Shown here: one piece after another, positions 9,557-18,410 of the stretch
Layout: every line of letters begins with the position of its first letter
Numbering within the stretch: the first letter of the stretch is position 1
NCBI GenBank assembly: GCA_945869735.1
Contig: CAMBPQ010000031.1
Location: 1-33,152, forward strand
Source: Planctomicrobium piriforme
Lineage (GTDB): Bacteria > Planctomycetota > Planctomycetia > Pirellulales > UBA1268
Direction of reading: 5' to 3'
Length of the DNA stretch: 33,152 bases
Notes under the pieces: model-generated
Told to the model about the DNA's origin: nothing
The model's database searches: none
Seen by the model: only the letters and a program-made list of their open reading frames with translations
Program-made: the position numbers and the translations under genes

Positions 9557-11089
9557 TCACGCGACTGCGGCGAGCAGTTCTGTGATCTTCTGCCAGATTG
9601 TCCAGGCGGCGACGACGATGAAGCCCGTTGACGACACCCAGAGAAGCACATCCCAGGCCCGCGACGGCATGAGTCGCTGATCGACCGCACCGTAGCGAAA
9701 CCAAAGCACGGCGATACCGAGGGCAGCGAGCATGATCGCCTGGGCCACGCCGCTGGCCAGTACCATGGCGACGGGCTCACGAATCACGAGCGCGAAGACG
9801 AGCGCCACCAGCGGCCAGGCGCCGGCAATCCGCCGCGTCCATTTTCTTCGCGATTCGTCATCGGCTGGTAGACGGCCGGCGAGGATCAGGCCGTCGGTCA
9901 GGATTCTCGCGTTGCCGTCGGCCGCCGCAAAGAGCGTCGAATAGAGAACAGCGAACGCGCCGGCGAGAAAGACCTGCCCTGCCCAGTTGCCGAACACGGG
10001 GCCATACATCGCCCCAAACGACCGCACCATCTCGCCGCCGGCCGGCCGGAGGCCGAGTCTGCCGAGCGTCGCAGCGCCGAGCAGATAGAAGGCCACCGTC
10101 ACGGTCGTATAGACGAGCATCGACGACCAGGCGTCGAGTTGCAGCACCTTGATCCAGCCCCGCGCCCGATCGGCCCAGGCCGGCGAATCATCCCGCGGAC
10201 CGACGGCGCGTCCGTAGCCCTTTTCGAGGCACCAGTAGGGATAGAACATCAGCTCCGACGCGCCGACGCCGATGATGCCGAACGTGGCCAGCCCAGTCAG
10301 GAGTGCCGAGCGGCCGTCGATCACGGGTGGAATGGAGGGCACCAGTCCGGTGGCCAGTTCGCTGCCGGAGATGGCCCAGGCGGGATCAAACTGCAGCAGC
10401 GCGAGCGCCGCGAGGGTCACGAGCGTAAACGTGCCCACGAGCACGATCGACACCACTTCCACCACCCGGTAGCGTCCGATGCCCAGCAGAATCGAGGTCA
10501 CACTGGCGGCGACGACGGCCCATATCGTCCAGTCGGATGGCGGAGCGAGCGTGGCCGCCTCGCGGTCCAGCGTGTCCATCCTGTCGCGGAGCTTGTCGGC
10601 CCGAGCGGGTTCGCCGCTCCGACGGGCCGTTGCCTCGGCGATCCGCAGGGCGGCCGCCTCGTCGTGAACGCGATTCCACTCCACGCCGGCCCGGGTCAGC
10701 GGAATGCCCCCGGCGAGTGTCTGGGCGACGCCCGCGAGGATCCCCCCCTGCTGCACGATGATGAGCATCGTCATGATGGCCCAGCACCAGTAAATCCAGC
10801 CGCGACCGGCGAATCGTGGGCCCGGCACGGCGTCGAACGCGGCCAGGGGCGTGCGTCCCCACGTGAGCGTCATGCGGCCGATCTCGACCTGCGCCGCCAC
10901 CTTGATAACGCAGCCGATCACGATCAGCCACAACAGCGCGAAGCCCGCCTCAGCTCCGACGGTCGTGGCGGCGATCAACTCGCCCGATCCGACTATAGAG
11001 CTGGCGAGGATGATCCCGGGCCCCATGTGGGCCAGCGCTGCCCAGAGGGATCGCGGCGGTTCGGAGACGGGATGGGTTATTCGCTGCAC
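9557..11089 (-). CDS. Nramp-related transporter with altered metal-site motifs
   Basis: A polytopic membrane protein of about 510 residues with the Nramp (LeuT-fold) layout. TM1 begins LAHMGPGIILASSIVGSGEL, where classical Nramp has GPG.L.......DPGN; later helices include FGIIGVGASELMFYPYWCLE where TM6 normally carries MPH. Both the DPGN and MPH metal-binding signatures are thus absent, so manganese or iron transport should not be assumed. A charged, helical insertion (about 60 residues, rich in Glu, Arg and Ala) lies between early helices. The start is uncertain: GTG at 11089 overlaps the hisN-like stop by 13 bp, while an earlier GTG at 11161 would overlap by 85 bp. Neither has a clear ribosome binding site. 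Confidence 0.8.
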   Translation of the reverse strand: MQRITHPVSEPPRSLWAALAHMGPGIILASSIVGSGELIAATTVGAEAGFALLWLIVIGCVIKVAAQVEIGRMTLTWGRTPLAAFDAVPGPRFAGRGWIYWCWAIMTMLIIVQQGGILAGVAQTLAGGIPLTRAGVEWNRVHDEAAALRIAEATARRSGEPARADKLRDRMDTLDREAATLAPPSDWTIWAVVAASVTSILLGIGRYRVVEVVSIVLVGTFTLVTLAALALLQFDPAWAISGSELATGLVPSIPPVIDGRSALLTGLATFGIIGVGASELMFYPYWCLEKGYGRAVGPRDDSPAWADRARGWIKVLQLDAWSSMLVYTTVTVAFYLLGAATLGRLGLRPAGGEMVRSFGAMYGPVFGNWAGQVFLAGAFAVLYSTLFAAADGNARILTDGLILAGRLPADDESRRKWTRRIAGAWPLVALVFALVIREPVAMVLASGVAQAIMLAALGIAVLWFRYGAVDQRLMPSRAWDVLLWVSSTGFIVVAAWTIWQKITELLAAVA

Positions 11090-11997
11090 GATATTCGATG
11101 GTTGGCCCGGTCGTGGTTCACGTCTGGAAAAGCGCAGCCCCCGCAGAGCAGCAAGAGCCACATCATCGCGCCGGAAAGCATCCGCAACGCCTCGGCGTGG
11201 ACGCGGCTGTTGCTCGCCACGCCGTTACCCGACTCGATGCTATCGCGGCCGCTCCAGTCGGTGAATCGGCCGCCCGCCTCGGTCACGACCACGTCGACGG
11301 CGGCCGCGTCCCAGGCGTTGAGGAGCGCATCGACCATGACGTCGCCGCGTCCGGTGGCTACGAGCAGGTAGCCGTAGCCGTCGCCCCAGGTGCGAACGAC
11401 ACCGCTGGCCTCCTCCAGCCGCTCGCGGGCGGCCACGCCGGCGGTCCGGCCGCCGCTCCAGCGGGCAAACGACGTGAAGTCGCTCGAACAGACGAGCGCC
11501 TCTCGGAGCGTGGTCCGGGAGGAGACCCGCGCGACGACAGGCTCCGCGGCGCCACGCGTGTGCCAGGCCCCGCCGCCACGGGCAGCGTGCACCATCTCGT
11601 CGAGCGCCGGGATCGCGATCACGCCGAGGATGCCCCGGCCCTCGTGGCGGCAGCCGACGAGCGTTGCATAAAGCGGCACGCCGCGGATGAACGACTTCGT
11701 GCCGTCGATTGGGTCGACGATCCATTCGTAGCCCGAACGGCCCGCGGTCGCGCCGGTTTCCTCGCCGAGGAAGGCGTCGTCGGGAAACCCCCCGAGGAGT
11801 TCCCGACGCAGGATCGCCTCGGCGGCACGATCGGCCTGCGTGACCGGCGACTGATCGGCCTTGGTGTCAACGACGAGCGCGGCGGCGCCGAACCAGCGCA
11901 GGGTTTCCGCGCCGGCGAGGCGGGCGGCGGCGATCGCAGCCGCGAGCCGGGCGGTGACGGGTGGTGCGGGGGCGGAAGTGGTGCTCATGGTGCTCAT
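11077..11997 (-). CDS. hisN: Histidinol-phosphatase-like inositol monophosphatase family enzyme
   Basis: A 306-residue protein of the Mg-dependent, Li-sensitive phosphatase superfamily. Metal ligands are visible in FLGEETG (Glu), WIVDPIDGTKSFIRGVPLYA (DPxDGT) and LLNAWDAAAVDVVVTEAGG (WD). The exact SFIRGVPLY stretch favours HisN-type histidinol-phosphate phosphatase, the penultimate histidine step, over SuhB or CysQ, but this is not certain. The last 30 residues (MLSGAMMWLLLLCGGCAF...) go beyond the family end and carry a hydrophobic, cysteine-containing stretch. The start is ambiguous (ATG at 11997 or 11988) because the codons ATGAGCACC are duplicated there. It follows lspA by 40 bp and overlaps the next transporter gene. 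Confidence 0.82.
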   Translation of the reverse strand: MSTMSTTSAPAPPVTARLAAAIAAARLAGAETLRWFGAAALVVDTKADQSPVTQADRAAEAILRRELLGGFPDDAFLGEETGATAGRSGYEWIVDPIDGTKSFIRGVPLYATLVGCRHEGRGILGVIAIPALDEMVHAARGGGAWHTRGAAEPVVARVSSRTTLREALVCSSDFTSFARWSGGRTAGVAARERLEEASGVVRTWGDGYGYLLVATGRGDVMVDALLNAWDAAAVDVVVTEAGGRFTDWSGRDSIESGNGVASNSRVHAEALRMLSGAMMWLLLLCGGCAFPDVNHDRANHRISCSE

Positions 11998-12046
11998 GGT
12001 GTTCTTGGATGCATGGTAACCATGGTCACCATGGTATTCATGGCGT
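11985..12046. repeat. CATGGT-rich tract at the hisN start
   Basis: Seven CATGG copies lie between 11988 and 12040, several as the palindrome accatggt, in the gap between lspA and hisN. On the minus strand the tract gives repeated ATG codons, including a duplicated ATGAGCACC that supplies two candidate hisN starts. It looks like slippage-prone simple sequence. Confidence 0.6.
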
Positions 12047-12622
12047 GGATGACCCCGGGCCGGACGTCCTGCCTCCGTCGGCGGTGCTCGCGGGGGCGGT
12101 GAACGAGGAGAGCAGGAGGATGCCGGCACCGATCACGAGCCAGGAGTCGGCGAGGTTGAAGATCGGCCAGTCGATCACGCCGGGCAGCGTGAAGTGGATC
12201 CAGTCCCTGACGGCGAGCACGGCTTCGCCGCGGCGCTCGAGGGGGGCGTGCCACTCGAGTCCTGGCGAGCCCAATCGATCATAGAGGTTGCCGATGATGC
12301 CGCCGACGATGAGCCCCAGCGCCGTCAGCAGCCAGGGATCGCTCCGCGTCGCCGTCCGGCTGACGAGCGCGAGGATGCCGATCATCGCAGCCACCGACAC
12401 GGTCGCGAAGAAGGCCCCCATCCCCTGCCCCATGCCGAAGAGGGCGCCTTCGTTGAGGTTGGTCTCGAGCACCAACACACCCGACAGGAGGCTGATGGGG
12501 CGGGATTCGCCCGGCATGCCCAGAGCGCGAAAGACCCACTCCTTGCTCACGAGGTCAGTCGTGGCGGCGATCCCTGTCACCGCGAGGAACAGCGGCCAGC
12601 CCTTGCCTGAGAATGCCGCCAT
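12038..12622 (-). CDS. lspA: Lipoprotein signal peptidase II
   Basis: A 194-residue inner-membrane aspartyl protease that removes signal peptides from diacylglyceryl-modified prolipoproteins. Four hydrophobic segments are seen: 9-24, 69-88, 98-112 and 160-175. The two catalytic aspartates are D115 in GGIIGNLYDRL and D159 in FNLADSWLVIG, and the ETNLNEGALFG stretch matches the family's periplasmic NxGxxFG region. The VRDWIHF...WPIFNLAD order is typical. The serine/glycine-rich C-terminus is not conserved. It sits 73 bp downstream of the dksA-like gene on the same strand and is followed by the hisN-like gene. Confidence 0.95.
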   Translation of the reverse strand: MAAFSGKGWPLFLAVTGIAATTDLVSKEWVFRALGMPGESRPISLLSGVLVLETNLNEGALFGMGQGMGAFFATVSVAAMIGILALVSRTATRSDPWLLTALGLIVGGIIGNLYDRLGSPGLEWHAPLERRGEAVLAVRDWIHFTLPGVIDWPIFNLADSWLVIGAGILLLSSFTAPASTADGGRTSGPGSSTP

Positions 12623-12695
12623 GCGAGTCGCCCGCCTCTCCGTGTCGGGAACAAATGCATCGCCGCGGCTACCACTGCCCCGCGTGCGGGCCGGG

Positions 12696-13130
12696 TCAGC
12701 GGGGCTGGCGGGGCCGGGCGTTTTCCATCTTCTCGGCGCAGCGGATACACATCGGCGCGAACGGGATCGCCTCCAACCGCTTTTTAGCGATCACGCCACC
12801 GCACTCCTCGCAGAGGCCGAACTTTCGGAGTTTGATCCGTTCCAGGGCCAGTTCGACGAGTTCGAGCGTGCCCTCCTCGTTGGCCACCAGGCTGAGAGTG
12901 AACTCCTGCTCGTAGGCATCGGTGCCGATGTCGGCCATGTGGATCGGCATCCGCGACAGGTCGCCGCTGGCGTCCGCGCCGGTGTGCCGCAGCGCAGCGT
13001 CGGCCATCGTAGACACGTCGCCCCGGAGCCGCGCCCGCATCGTTTCGAGGGCGATCCTAAAGGCCTTGATTTCAGCCGCTTTGAGCGATTTGAGCATGGT
13101 GTCAGACTCGCGTTCCGCCTCGGGAGCCAT
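12696..13130 (-). CDS. DksA/TraR-type C4 zinc-finger protein
   Basis: A protein of about 144 residues with a long charged alpha-helical N-terminal region and a C-terminal four-cysteine zinc finger, CEECGG...17 residues...CIRC, followed by a short basic tail (ENARPRQPR). The arrangement is that of DksA/TraR proteins, which bind in the RNA polymerase secondary channel and adjust transcription with ppGpp. Whether this one keeps the acidic coiled-coil tip cannot be judged here; the helical region contains DASGDLSRMPIHMADIGTDA, typical of the YteA/TraR-like branch. The ATG at 13130 is preceded by GGGGAG at 6 bases, favouring it over the starts at 13148 or 13097. It leads the lspA-hisN run. Confidence 0.85.
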   Translation of the reverse strand: MAPEAERESDTMLKSLKAAEIKAFRIALETMRARLRGDVSTMADAALRHTGADASGDLSRMPIHMADIGTDAYEQEFTLSLVANEEGTLELVELALERIKLRKFGLCEECGGVIAKKRLEAIPFAPMCIRCAEKMENARPRQPR

Positions 13131-13367
13131 GCGGAACTCCCCGCACACGAATCCAGAGCCCGGAAAGAGTAGTAGCGAGAGCCCGGACTGTCAAACTGAC
13201 AGGGCGGACCGGGCGGCGTACGGTTTGTAAGGCCTGCGGCCTGCTTGCTGACTGGGAAAGCATGACCTACCTTTGATGGCTCCTGTGGCCGATACCGCAG
13301 GAAAACCCCGGTTGTTGAGTCGCGTGTCCCGCGGCCACAGCGGCCCCAGGGGTCGTGGAGATTTCCC

Positions 13368-14777
13368 GTGGCTGTCGCCGCCCGCACCGACCTCGCCTTT
13401 CAACAGTGCATCGATCCCGCGTGCCGGGCGACGTTTTCCGTCGACGAGGTGCTGACGGCCTGCCCCTCCTGCGGCAACCTGCTCGATGTCGAGTATGACT
13501 GGGATCGGCTGCGGCCGCCGACGTCGTTCGAGGTTTTCGAGCGGAAGTGGATGCGGCGGAGTGATCCGCTGGCCTTCAGCGGCGTGTGGCGGTTTCACGA
13601 ACTGCTCCCCTACGCGCCGCGTGAGAGCGTGGTCACGATCGGCGAGGGGCAGACGATGTGTCCTGTGTCCGACACCGTCGGATCGTTCGTGGGCCTGCAC
13701 AATGGCCGCCTGCATCTGCAGTACGAGGGCCTCAACCCTTCCGGATCGTTCAAAGACAACGGCATGTCGGCGGCGTTCACCCACGCCCGGATGATCGGTG
13801 CCAAGCGGGCCGCCTGTGCCTCGACCGGCAACACCAGCGCGTCGCTGGCCGTCTACTGTGCCGTGACGCGGCTGATGCGGGGCATTATTTTCATCGGCTC
13901 CGGCAAGATCTCCTACGGTAAACTCTCCCAGGCGCTCGACTACGGCGCGCTCACGATCCAGATCGCCGGTGACTTCGACGACGCGATGGCCCGCGTTAAA
14001 GAGGTCTCAGGCAAGCTCGGCATCTATCTGGTCAACAGCGTGAATCCCTTTCGGCTCGAGGGCCAGAAAACGATCATGTTTCGGGTGCTCGAATCACTCG
14101 GCTGGGAGGTGCCCGATTGGATCGTGGTGCCCGGCGGCAACCTCGGCAACTCGAGTGCCTTCGGCAAGGCCTTCGCCGAACTTCGTAAGCTTGGTCTCAT
14201 CGACCGCGTGCCGCGGCTGGCGGTCATCAACGCCGCCGGCGCCAATACGCTTCACGAGCTCTACACCCGCCGCGGGCTCCGCTGGGAAGGGGGCAAGGCG
14301 GATCTCGCCCCCGCCTGCCACTATTACGACGAGCTCGACCGCGACCAGAAACGGGCTCACACGATCGCCAGCGCCATCGAGATCAACCGGCCTGTGAATC
14401 TCAACAAGTGCCTGCGGGCCCTCGAGGTCTGCGACGGCGTGGTTCGCGAGGTGAGTGAGCAGGAGATCCTTGACGCCAAGGCCCAGGTCGGCGCAGGCGG
14501 CCTGGGCTGCGAACCGGCGAGCGCCGCGAGCGTGGCGGGAGCGAAGCAGCTCGTCGCCGAGGGGGTGATCGGCCGCGACGAACGGGTGGTCTGTATTCTC
14601 ACCGGCCACCAGCTCAAGGATCCGACCGCGACGGTCGCCTACCACACGACCGACCAGAAGCTCTTCAACGAGGTGCTCGGTAGCCGGGGCGTGAGCCGGG
14701 CGAGCTTCGCGAACCGGGCCGTGAGTGTGGGCAATCGTCTCGACGAGATCGTGCAGGCGATTGATCTGTATTCCTAA
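13368..14777 (+). CDS. thrC: Threonine synthase with N-terminal zinc ribbon
   Basis: This 469-residue PLP enzyme converts O-phosphohomoserine to threonine. An N-terminal zinc ribbon is formed by C14, C19, C32 and C35. The PLP lysine is K129 in [12 protein letters not shown], followed by the [13 protein letters not shown] loop and the phosphate-binding [16 protein letters not shown] segment. The overall pattern is the plant/archaeal-like class. The GTG start at 13368 has GGAG 7 bases upstream. It is followed after 61 bp by dapB on the same strand; both are in the aspartate family, so joint transcription is likely. The final 40 or so residues ([14 protein letters not shown]...) are conserved-looking but not part of the catalytic core. 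Confidence 0.94.
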   Translation: MAVAARTDLAFQQCIDPACRATFSVDEVLTACPSCGNLLDVEYDWDRLRPPTSFEVFERKWMRRSDPLAFSGVWRFHELLPYAPRESVVTIGEGQTMCPVSDTVGSFVGLHNGRLHLQYEGLNPSGSFKDNGMSAAFTHARMIGAKRAACASTGNTSASLAVYCAVTRLMRGIIFIGSGKISYGKLSQALDYGALTIQIAGDFDDAMARVKEVSGKLGIYLVNSVNPFRLEGQKTIMFRVLESLGWEVPDWIVVPGGNLGNSSAFGKAFAELRKLGLIDRVPRLAVINAAGANTLHELYTRRGLRWEGGKADLAPACHYYDELDRDQKRAHTIASAIEINRPVNLNKCLRALEVCDGVVREVSEQEILDAKAQVGAGGLGCEPASAASVAGAKQLVAEGVIGRDERVVCILTGHQLKDPTATVAYHTTDQKLFNEVLGSRGVSRASFANRAVSVGNRLDEIVQAIDLYS

Positions 14778-14838
14778 CCGCCGCGCGTCCGTTTCTGCTC
14801 GTGCCGTGATCGATAGGTGCCATTTCAGGGAGGAATCC

Positions 14839-15648
14839 GTGGCCAGCAGTCCGCTTCGTCTCGTCGTTCATGGAGCCGCTGGCCGGATGGGTCAGCGGAT
14901 CGTGGGCTGTGCTGCGTCCGACACGATGCCTTGGAAACTCGTGGCGGCGATCGAGCGGCCCGGCCATCCTCGGGCCGGCTTCGACGCCGGCGTGCTCGCA
15001 GGCATTCCAACAGCGGACGTGGCGATCGCCGCGGGTTGGGAGTGCCTGGCCGACGTGGTGATCGACTTCTCGCTGCCTGAGGCAGTCGCGGGCATCGTCT
15101 CGACCTGCGTGGCCAAGAAGGTGCCGCTTGTCGTGGCCACGACGGGGCTCGAGGATTCGGAGCGACGCGCGATCGCAGAGGCCGCGAAGACGATTCCGAT
15201 CCTCCAGTCGCCGAGCATGAGCCTCGCGGTCAACGTCGCGATGGACTTGGTGGGCCGCGCAGGTGCCCTGCTCGCCGGTGTCGGCGGCCGCACGGACGTC
15301 GAGATCATCGAATGTCACCATCGGCACAAGGAGGATTCCCCAAGCGGCACCGCGCTCAAGTTTGGCGCGATCGTGCAGCAGGCGATGGGGCAGACGAACG
15401 TGGTGCATGGCCGCGATGGGCGGCCCGGCGCCCGGCCCGCCCACGAGATCGGCTATCACGCCGTCCGCGCGGGTGACAATCCCGGCGAGCACACGATCCT
15501 GTTCGGCATGGAGGGCGAATCGCTGTCGGTGAACGTCCGAGCCACCAACCGCGATTGCTATGCCCGGGGCGCCCTGGCCGCCGCAGCCTTCCTCGTCGGC
15601 AAGCCGGCGGGGCTTTATTCGATGCGCGATGTGCTCGGGATTGCCTGA
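14839..15648 (+). CDS. dapB: 4-hydroxy-tetrahydrodipicolinate reductase
   Basis: A 269-residue NAD(P)H-dependent reductase of lysine and diaminopimelate synthesis. The Rossmann motif is VVHGAAGRMGQRI (9-21), the nucleotide loop VVATTGLED lies near 98, and the catalytic block is ECHHRHKEDSPSGTA with H160, H161 and K164. The family norm is KxDxPSGTA; the glutamate at the x position is acceptable. The GTG at 14839 is preceded by GGGAGGA at 4-5 bases, clearly preferred over upstream starts within thrC's tail. The 3' end overlaps the convergent membrane-protein gene by 34 bp. Confidence 0.95.
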   Translation: MASSPLRLVVHGAAGRMGQRIVGCAASDTMPWKLVAAIERPGHPRAGFDAGVLAGIPTADVAIAAGWECLADVVIDFSLPEAVAGIVSTCVAKKVPLVVATTGLEDSERRAIAEAAKTIPILQSPSMSLAVNVAMDLVGRAGALLAGVGGRTDVEIIECHHRHKEDSPSGTALKFGAIVQQAMGQTNVVHGRDGRPGARPAHEIGYHAVRAGDNPGEHTILFGMEGESLSVNVRATNRDCYARGALAAAAFLVGKPAGLYSMRDVLGIA

Positions 15649-16538
15649 GTGGGCTCCACCTGGGGAGTCAGAAACATGCCCATCAGCCGTGACAGGAGCC
15701 ACAGTGTTCCCAGCGGCAGCAGGATTGTGGAGATCGTGAAGTAGATGGCGAGGTTCACGATTGATTCGCCGACCGCGGCGAGCGACTCGTAGAGTTTCTG
15801 GGCCCGATCGCCGATCGCGTCGACTGGGTTGTACCGCTCGTACCACGGGCGGCCCGAGTCGTCGGCCTCTGCCCGCTCGATCTTCTCGGTCGTCGCGGCC
15901 ACCGCCGCTGACGCCTGCTGGTAACTCGGCTCAAGAAACGTGTCGGCGACCAGCGAGTCGATCCAGCCGGCGGCAGGGAGCGCCAGTCGTGCGAAGAGCG
16001 CGAGGCTGAAGAGCCGCTTATTCCAGCTGACGAGCGACCGTCGTCCGCCCGGTCCGCAGAGAGCCGAGAGGCCCAACGCCGCCAGTGCCGGTAGAAACAG
16101 CCAGGAGCCGAGCGTTCTGGCGATCTGCATCCCGAGCCGCTGCACGCCCAGGGCCGTGGTGCTCGTGAGGAGCAGCGCACCGTACTGTTCAACGAGATCG
16201 TTGATCGGGTCGAGGGCCTGGCCGATGCCGAGGCTGCCGCCGGGGCCGAACGAGAAACTCACCTCTGAGCTTTGGGCGAGTGAGATGGCGCTGTCGAGGC
16301 CGCGGGTGGCGGCAAGGGCCGCGAGCGTGCGGGCGAACGACGCCTCCATCCAAGCGTCGCCCTTCGTGTCTGCCAGGGGGGCGATCGTGAGGAGCACGAT
16401 CGCCGCGATCGCCACCTGGATCACCGCCCGTGCCGCGGGCTCACGGAATCGCGACGGCAGGAACGGCAGCCAGTCACCGCGGACGAGAGTGGCAAGCCGG
16501 TCGTCGATCCCGCCGGCAGGTTCCGCGTCATCATGCAT
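15615..16538 (-). CDS. Predicted multi-pass membrane protein, unknown function
   Basis: A 307-residue protein I do not recognise. A cytoplasmic-looking acidic N-terminus precedes a hydrophobic segment at about 38-56. A soluble stretch of about 60 residues follows, then membrane segments near 119-133, 143-162, 175-193 and 259-284. Between the last two is a charged helical loop with RPWYERYNPVDAIGD. The two large soluble loops and the regular Trp/Pro boundaries suggest a true membrane protein rather than a shadow. The ATG at 16538 has GGAG 8 bases upstream; a further ATG lies at 16559. Its 3' end overlaps dapB convergently. Function cannot be given. Confidence 0.7.
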   Translation of the reverse strand: MHDDAEPAGGIDDRLATLVRGDWLPFLPSRFREPAARAVIQVAIAAIVLLTIAPLADTKGDAWMEASFARTLAALAATRGLDSAISLAQSSEVSFSFGPGGSLGIGQALDPINDLVEQYGALLLTSTTALGVQRLGMQIARTLGSWLFLPALAALGLSALCGPGGRRSLVSWNKRLFSLALFARLALPAAGWIDSLVADTFLEPSYQQASAAVAATTEKIERAEADDSGRPWYERYNPVDAIGDRAQKLYESLAAVGESIVNLAIYFTISTILLPLGTLWLLSRLMGMFLTPQVEPTQAIPSTSRIE

Positions 16539-16620
16539 TGCAGCGTCTCCGGTAAGCATCGCGCCGTTGCCGGCTGAGTATATCCCGTGCCATGCAGGCC
16601 GCGGCGTCGCCTCTTGCCAG

Positions 16621-16724
16621 GAAGCCCCAAGCGCGAGCGCGGGGAGTACGCGCTCCACCCCGCCCTGCTCCGCGCCACTGCCACGGTGGCCACCCGCATT
16701 CCCATCGCTCGCGCTCCGGGCTTC
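16621..16724. repeat. Imperfect 20-bp inverted repeat downstream of pckA
   Basis: gaagccccaagcgcgagcgc (16621-16640) is the inverse of 16705-16724 at 17 of 20 positions. The 64-bp spacer contains smaller dyads (ggag...ctcc near 16642-16655, and ccacggtgg). It fills the 207-bp gap between the pckA stop and the membrane-protein gene. It could act as a bidirectional-type terminator or be a REP/MITE-like unit; no T-run supports simple intrinsic termination. Confidence 0.55.
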
Positions 16725-16745
16725 TTGAAGGCCCCTCGGGGTGGG

Positions 16746-18332
16746 TCACTCGCTCGGGCCGGCCAGGGCGACCTCGCCGGTGACCTTGTCGAGGTACTGC
16801 CGGAAGTTGTGGGCGAAGAGTCCCGCGAGTTTGCGGGCGGTCACGTCATAGGCCGTCGTGTCGGCCCAGGTGTCGCGGGGGACGAGCACGTCGGCCGACA
16901 CGCCCGGGCACGACGTGATCGCATCGACGCCGAACACGGGGTCGGGCGTGGCCGGCGCCTTCCGCAGGGCCCCCGAATGGATCGCGTCGATGATGCCGCG
17001 GGTGATCGTCAGGCTCATCCGCTTGCCGATGCCGTAGGAGCCGCCGCTCCAGCCGGTGTTAACGAGCCAGACATTGACCCGGTGTTTGAGGATCTTCTCA
17101 GCGAGGAGCCCGGCGTATTTCATCGGATGCCAGACCAGGAATGGCCCGCCGAAGCAGGGCGAGAACGTGGCCTGCGGCTCCGTGACCCCCATTTCGGTGC
17201 CGGCAATCTTCGCCGTGTAGCCGCTGATAAAGTGATACATCGCCTGCGTCGGAGAAAGCCGGCTCACCGGGGGCAGCACGCCGAAGGCGTCGCAGGTCAG
17301 GAAGATGATGTCGGTGGGATGGCCCGCCACGCACGGGATCTTGGCGTTGCGGATGAAGTCGATCGGGTAGGCCCCGCGGGTGTTCTGCGTGATGCTCGTG
17401 TCGTGGAAATCGACGTGATGTGAGTCCTCGTCGTAGACCACGTTCTCGAGCACAGCCCCGAACCGCAGCGCCTGAAAGATGTCGGGCTCGGTGTCGGGGG
17501 CGAGGTCAACCGCCTTGGCGTAGCAACCCCCTTCGATGTTGAAGATCCCTGAGTCGCTCCAGCAGTGCTCGTCGTCGCCGATCAGGAGTCGCTTAGGGTC
17601 GGCGGAGAGCGTCGTCTTGCCGGTGCCGGAGAGCCCGCACAGTAGCGACGAGGCGCCGGTGTCGCGGTCGGCGGTGGCCGAGCAGTGCATCGAGAGGATG
17701 TTCCGCTTCGGAGCGAAGTAGTTAATCATGGTGAACACACCCTTCTTCATCTCGCCGGCATACTCGGTGCCGAGGATCACCATCTCCTTCGACTCGAGCG
17801 AGAGGTCGATGCTCGTCTTCGACGTCATCCCCTGTGTCTTCCGGTTGGCCGGAAACCGGCCGGCGTTGTAGATCACGGCGTCGGGTTCGCCGAACTCGGC
17901 GAGTTCGTGCACCGTCGGCCTGATCAGCATCGTGTGCATGAAGAGCGCATGATACGGCCGCGAGCAGATCACGCGGACCTTGAGCCTGTGCTGTGGATCC
18001 CAGCCGGCGTAGGCATCGACGCAGTAGAGGATCTCGCGGGTGTTGAGATAGTCCTTGGCCCGCTCGGCATTGATCTGGAAGGTCTCGTCGTCGATCGGAA
18101 GGTTGACGGTCCCCCACCAGACATCGTGTTCCGACGCCGGGTCGCGGACGATCCGTTTGTCCTTCGGCGAACGGCCGGTCTTGTCGCCGGAGTAGGCGAT
18201 CAGAGCCCCCGAGTCAGCGATCGCGCTGCGGGCGTCGATCCGCAACGCCTCGGCGTAGAGTTCGGCCGGGGCGAGGTTGCGGCGGACGTCGGCGACGGTA
18301 ATGCCGTGCTGGGAGAGGTCGATGTGTCGCAT
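16746..18332 (-). CDS. pckA: Phosphoenolpyruvate carboxykinase (ATP)
   Basis: A 528-residue ATP-dependent PEP carboxykinase, interconverting oxaloacetate plus ATP with phosphoenolpyruvate, CO2 and ADP at the entry to gluconeogenesis. Features are the substrate-arginine motif SGDKTGRSPKDKR (48-60), the lysine/histidine metal site around YAGEMKKG (191-198) and MHCSA, the kinase P-loop GLSGTGKTT (233-241, K239), the LIGDDEHCWSD acidic motif (250-260), and the adenine-site region near NTRGAYP. The C-terminal lid region TGWSGGSYGIGKRMSL is present. The start at 18332 gives the family-typical length. It is divergent from the gcvP unit. Confidence 0.96.
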   Translation of the reverse strand: MRHIDLSQHGITVADVRRNLAPAELYAEALRIDARSAIADSGALIAYSGDKTGRSPKDKRIVRDPASEHDVWWGTVNLPIDDETFQINAERAKDYLNTREILYCVDAYAGWDPQHRLKVRVICSRPYHALFMHTMLIRPTVHELAEFGEPDAVIYNAGRFPANRKTQGMTSKTSIDLSLESKEMVILGTEYAGEMKKGVFTMINYFAPKRNILSMHCSATADRDTGASSLLCGLSGTGKTTLSADPKRLLIGDDEHCWSDSGIFNIEGGCYAKAVDLAPDTEPDIFQALRFGAVLENVVYDEDSHHVDFHDTSITQNTRGAYPIDFIRNAKIPCVAGHPTDIIFLTCDAFGVLPPVSRLSPTQAMYHFISGYTAKIAGTEMGVTEPQATFSPCFGGPFLVWHPMKYAGLLAEKILKHRVNVWLVNTGWSGGSYGIGKRMSLTITRGIIDAIHSGALRKAPATPDPVFGVDAITSCPGVSADVLVPRDTWADTTAYDVTARKLAGLFAHNFRQYLDKVTGEVALAGPSE

Positions 18333-18410
18333 GGTGGGTGTCTTCCGGTCCGCGGCGCGTGTGGGAGCGAGCAGTGTATTTGCATCCGGACGAGGCGACA
18401 GCCCGCACGG

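Noticed and set aside
10139-11371. Plus-strand frame opposite the Nramp-like gene and hisN
   Set aside because: His/Arg/Gly-rich antisense text with no membrane or domain pattern; the minus strand carries clear helices.
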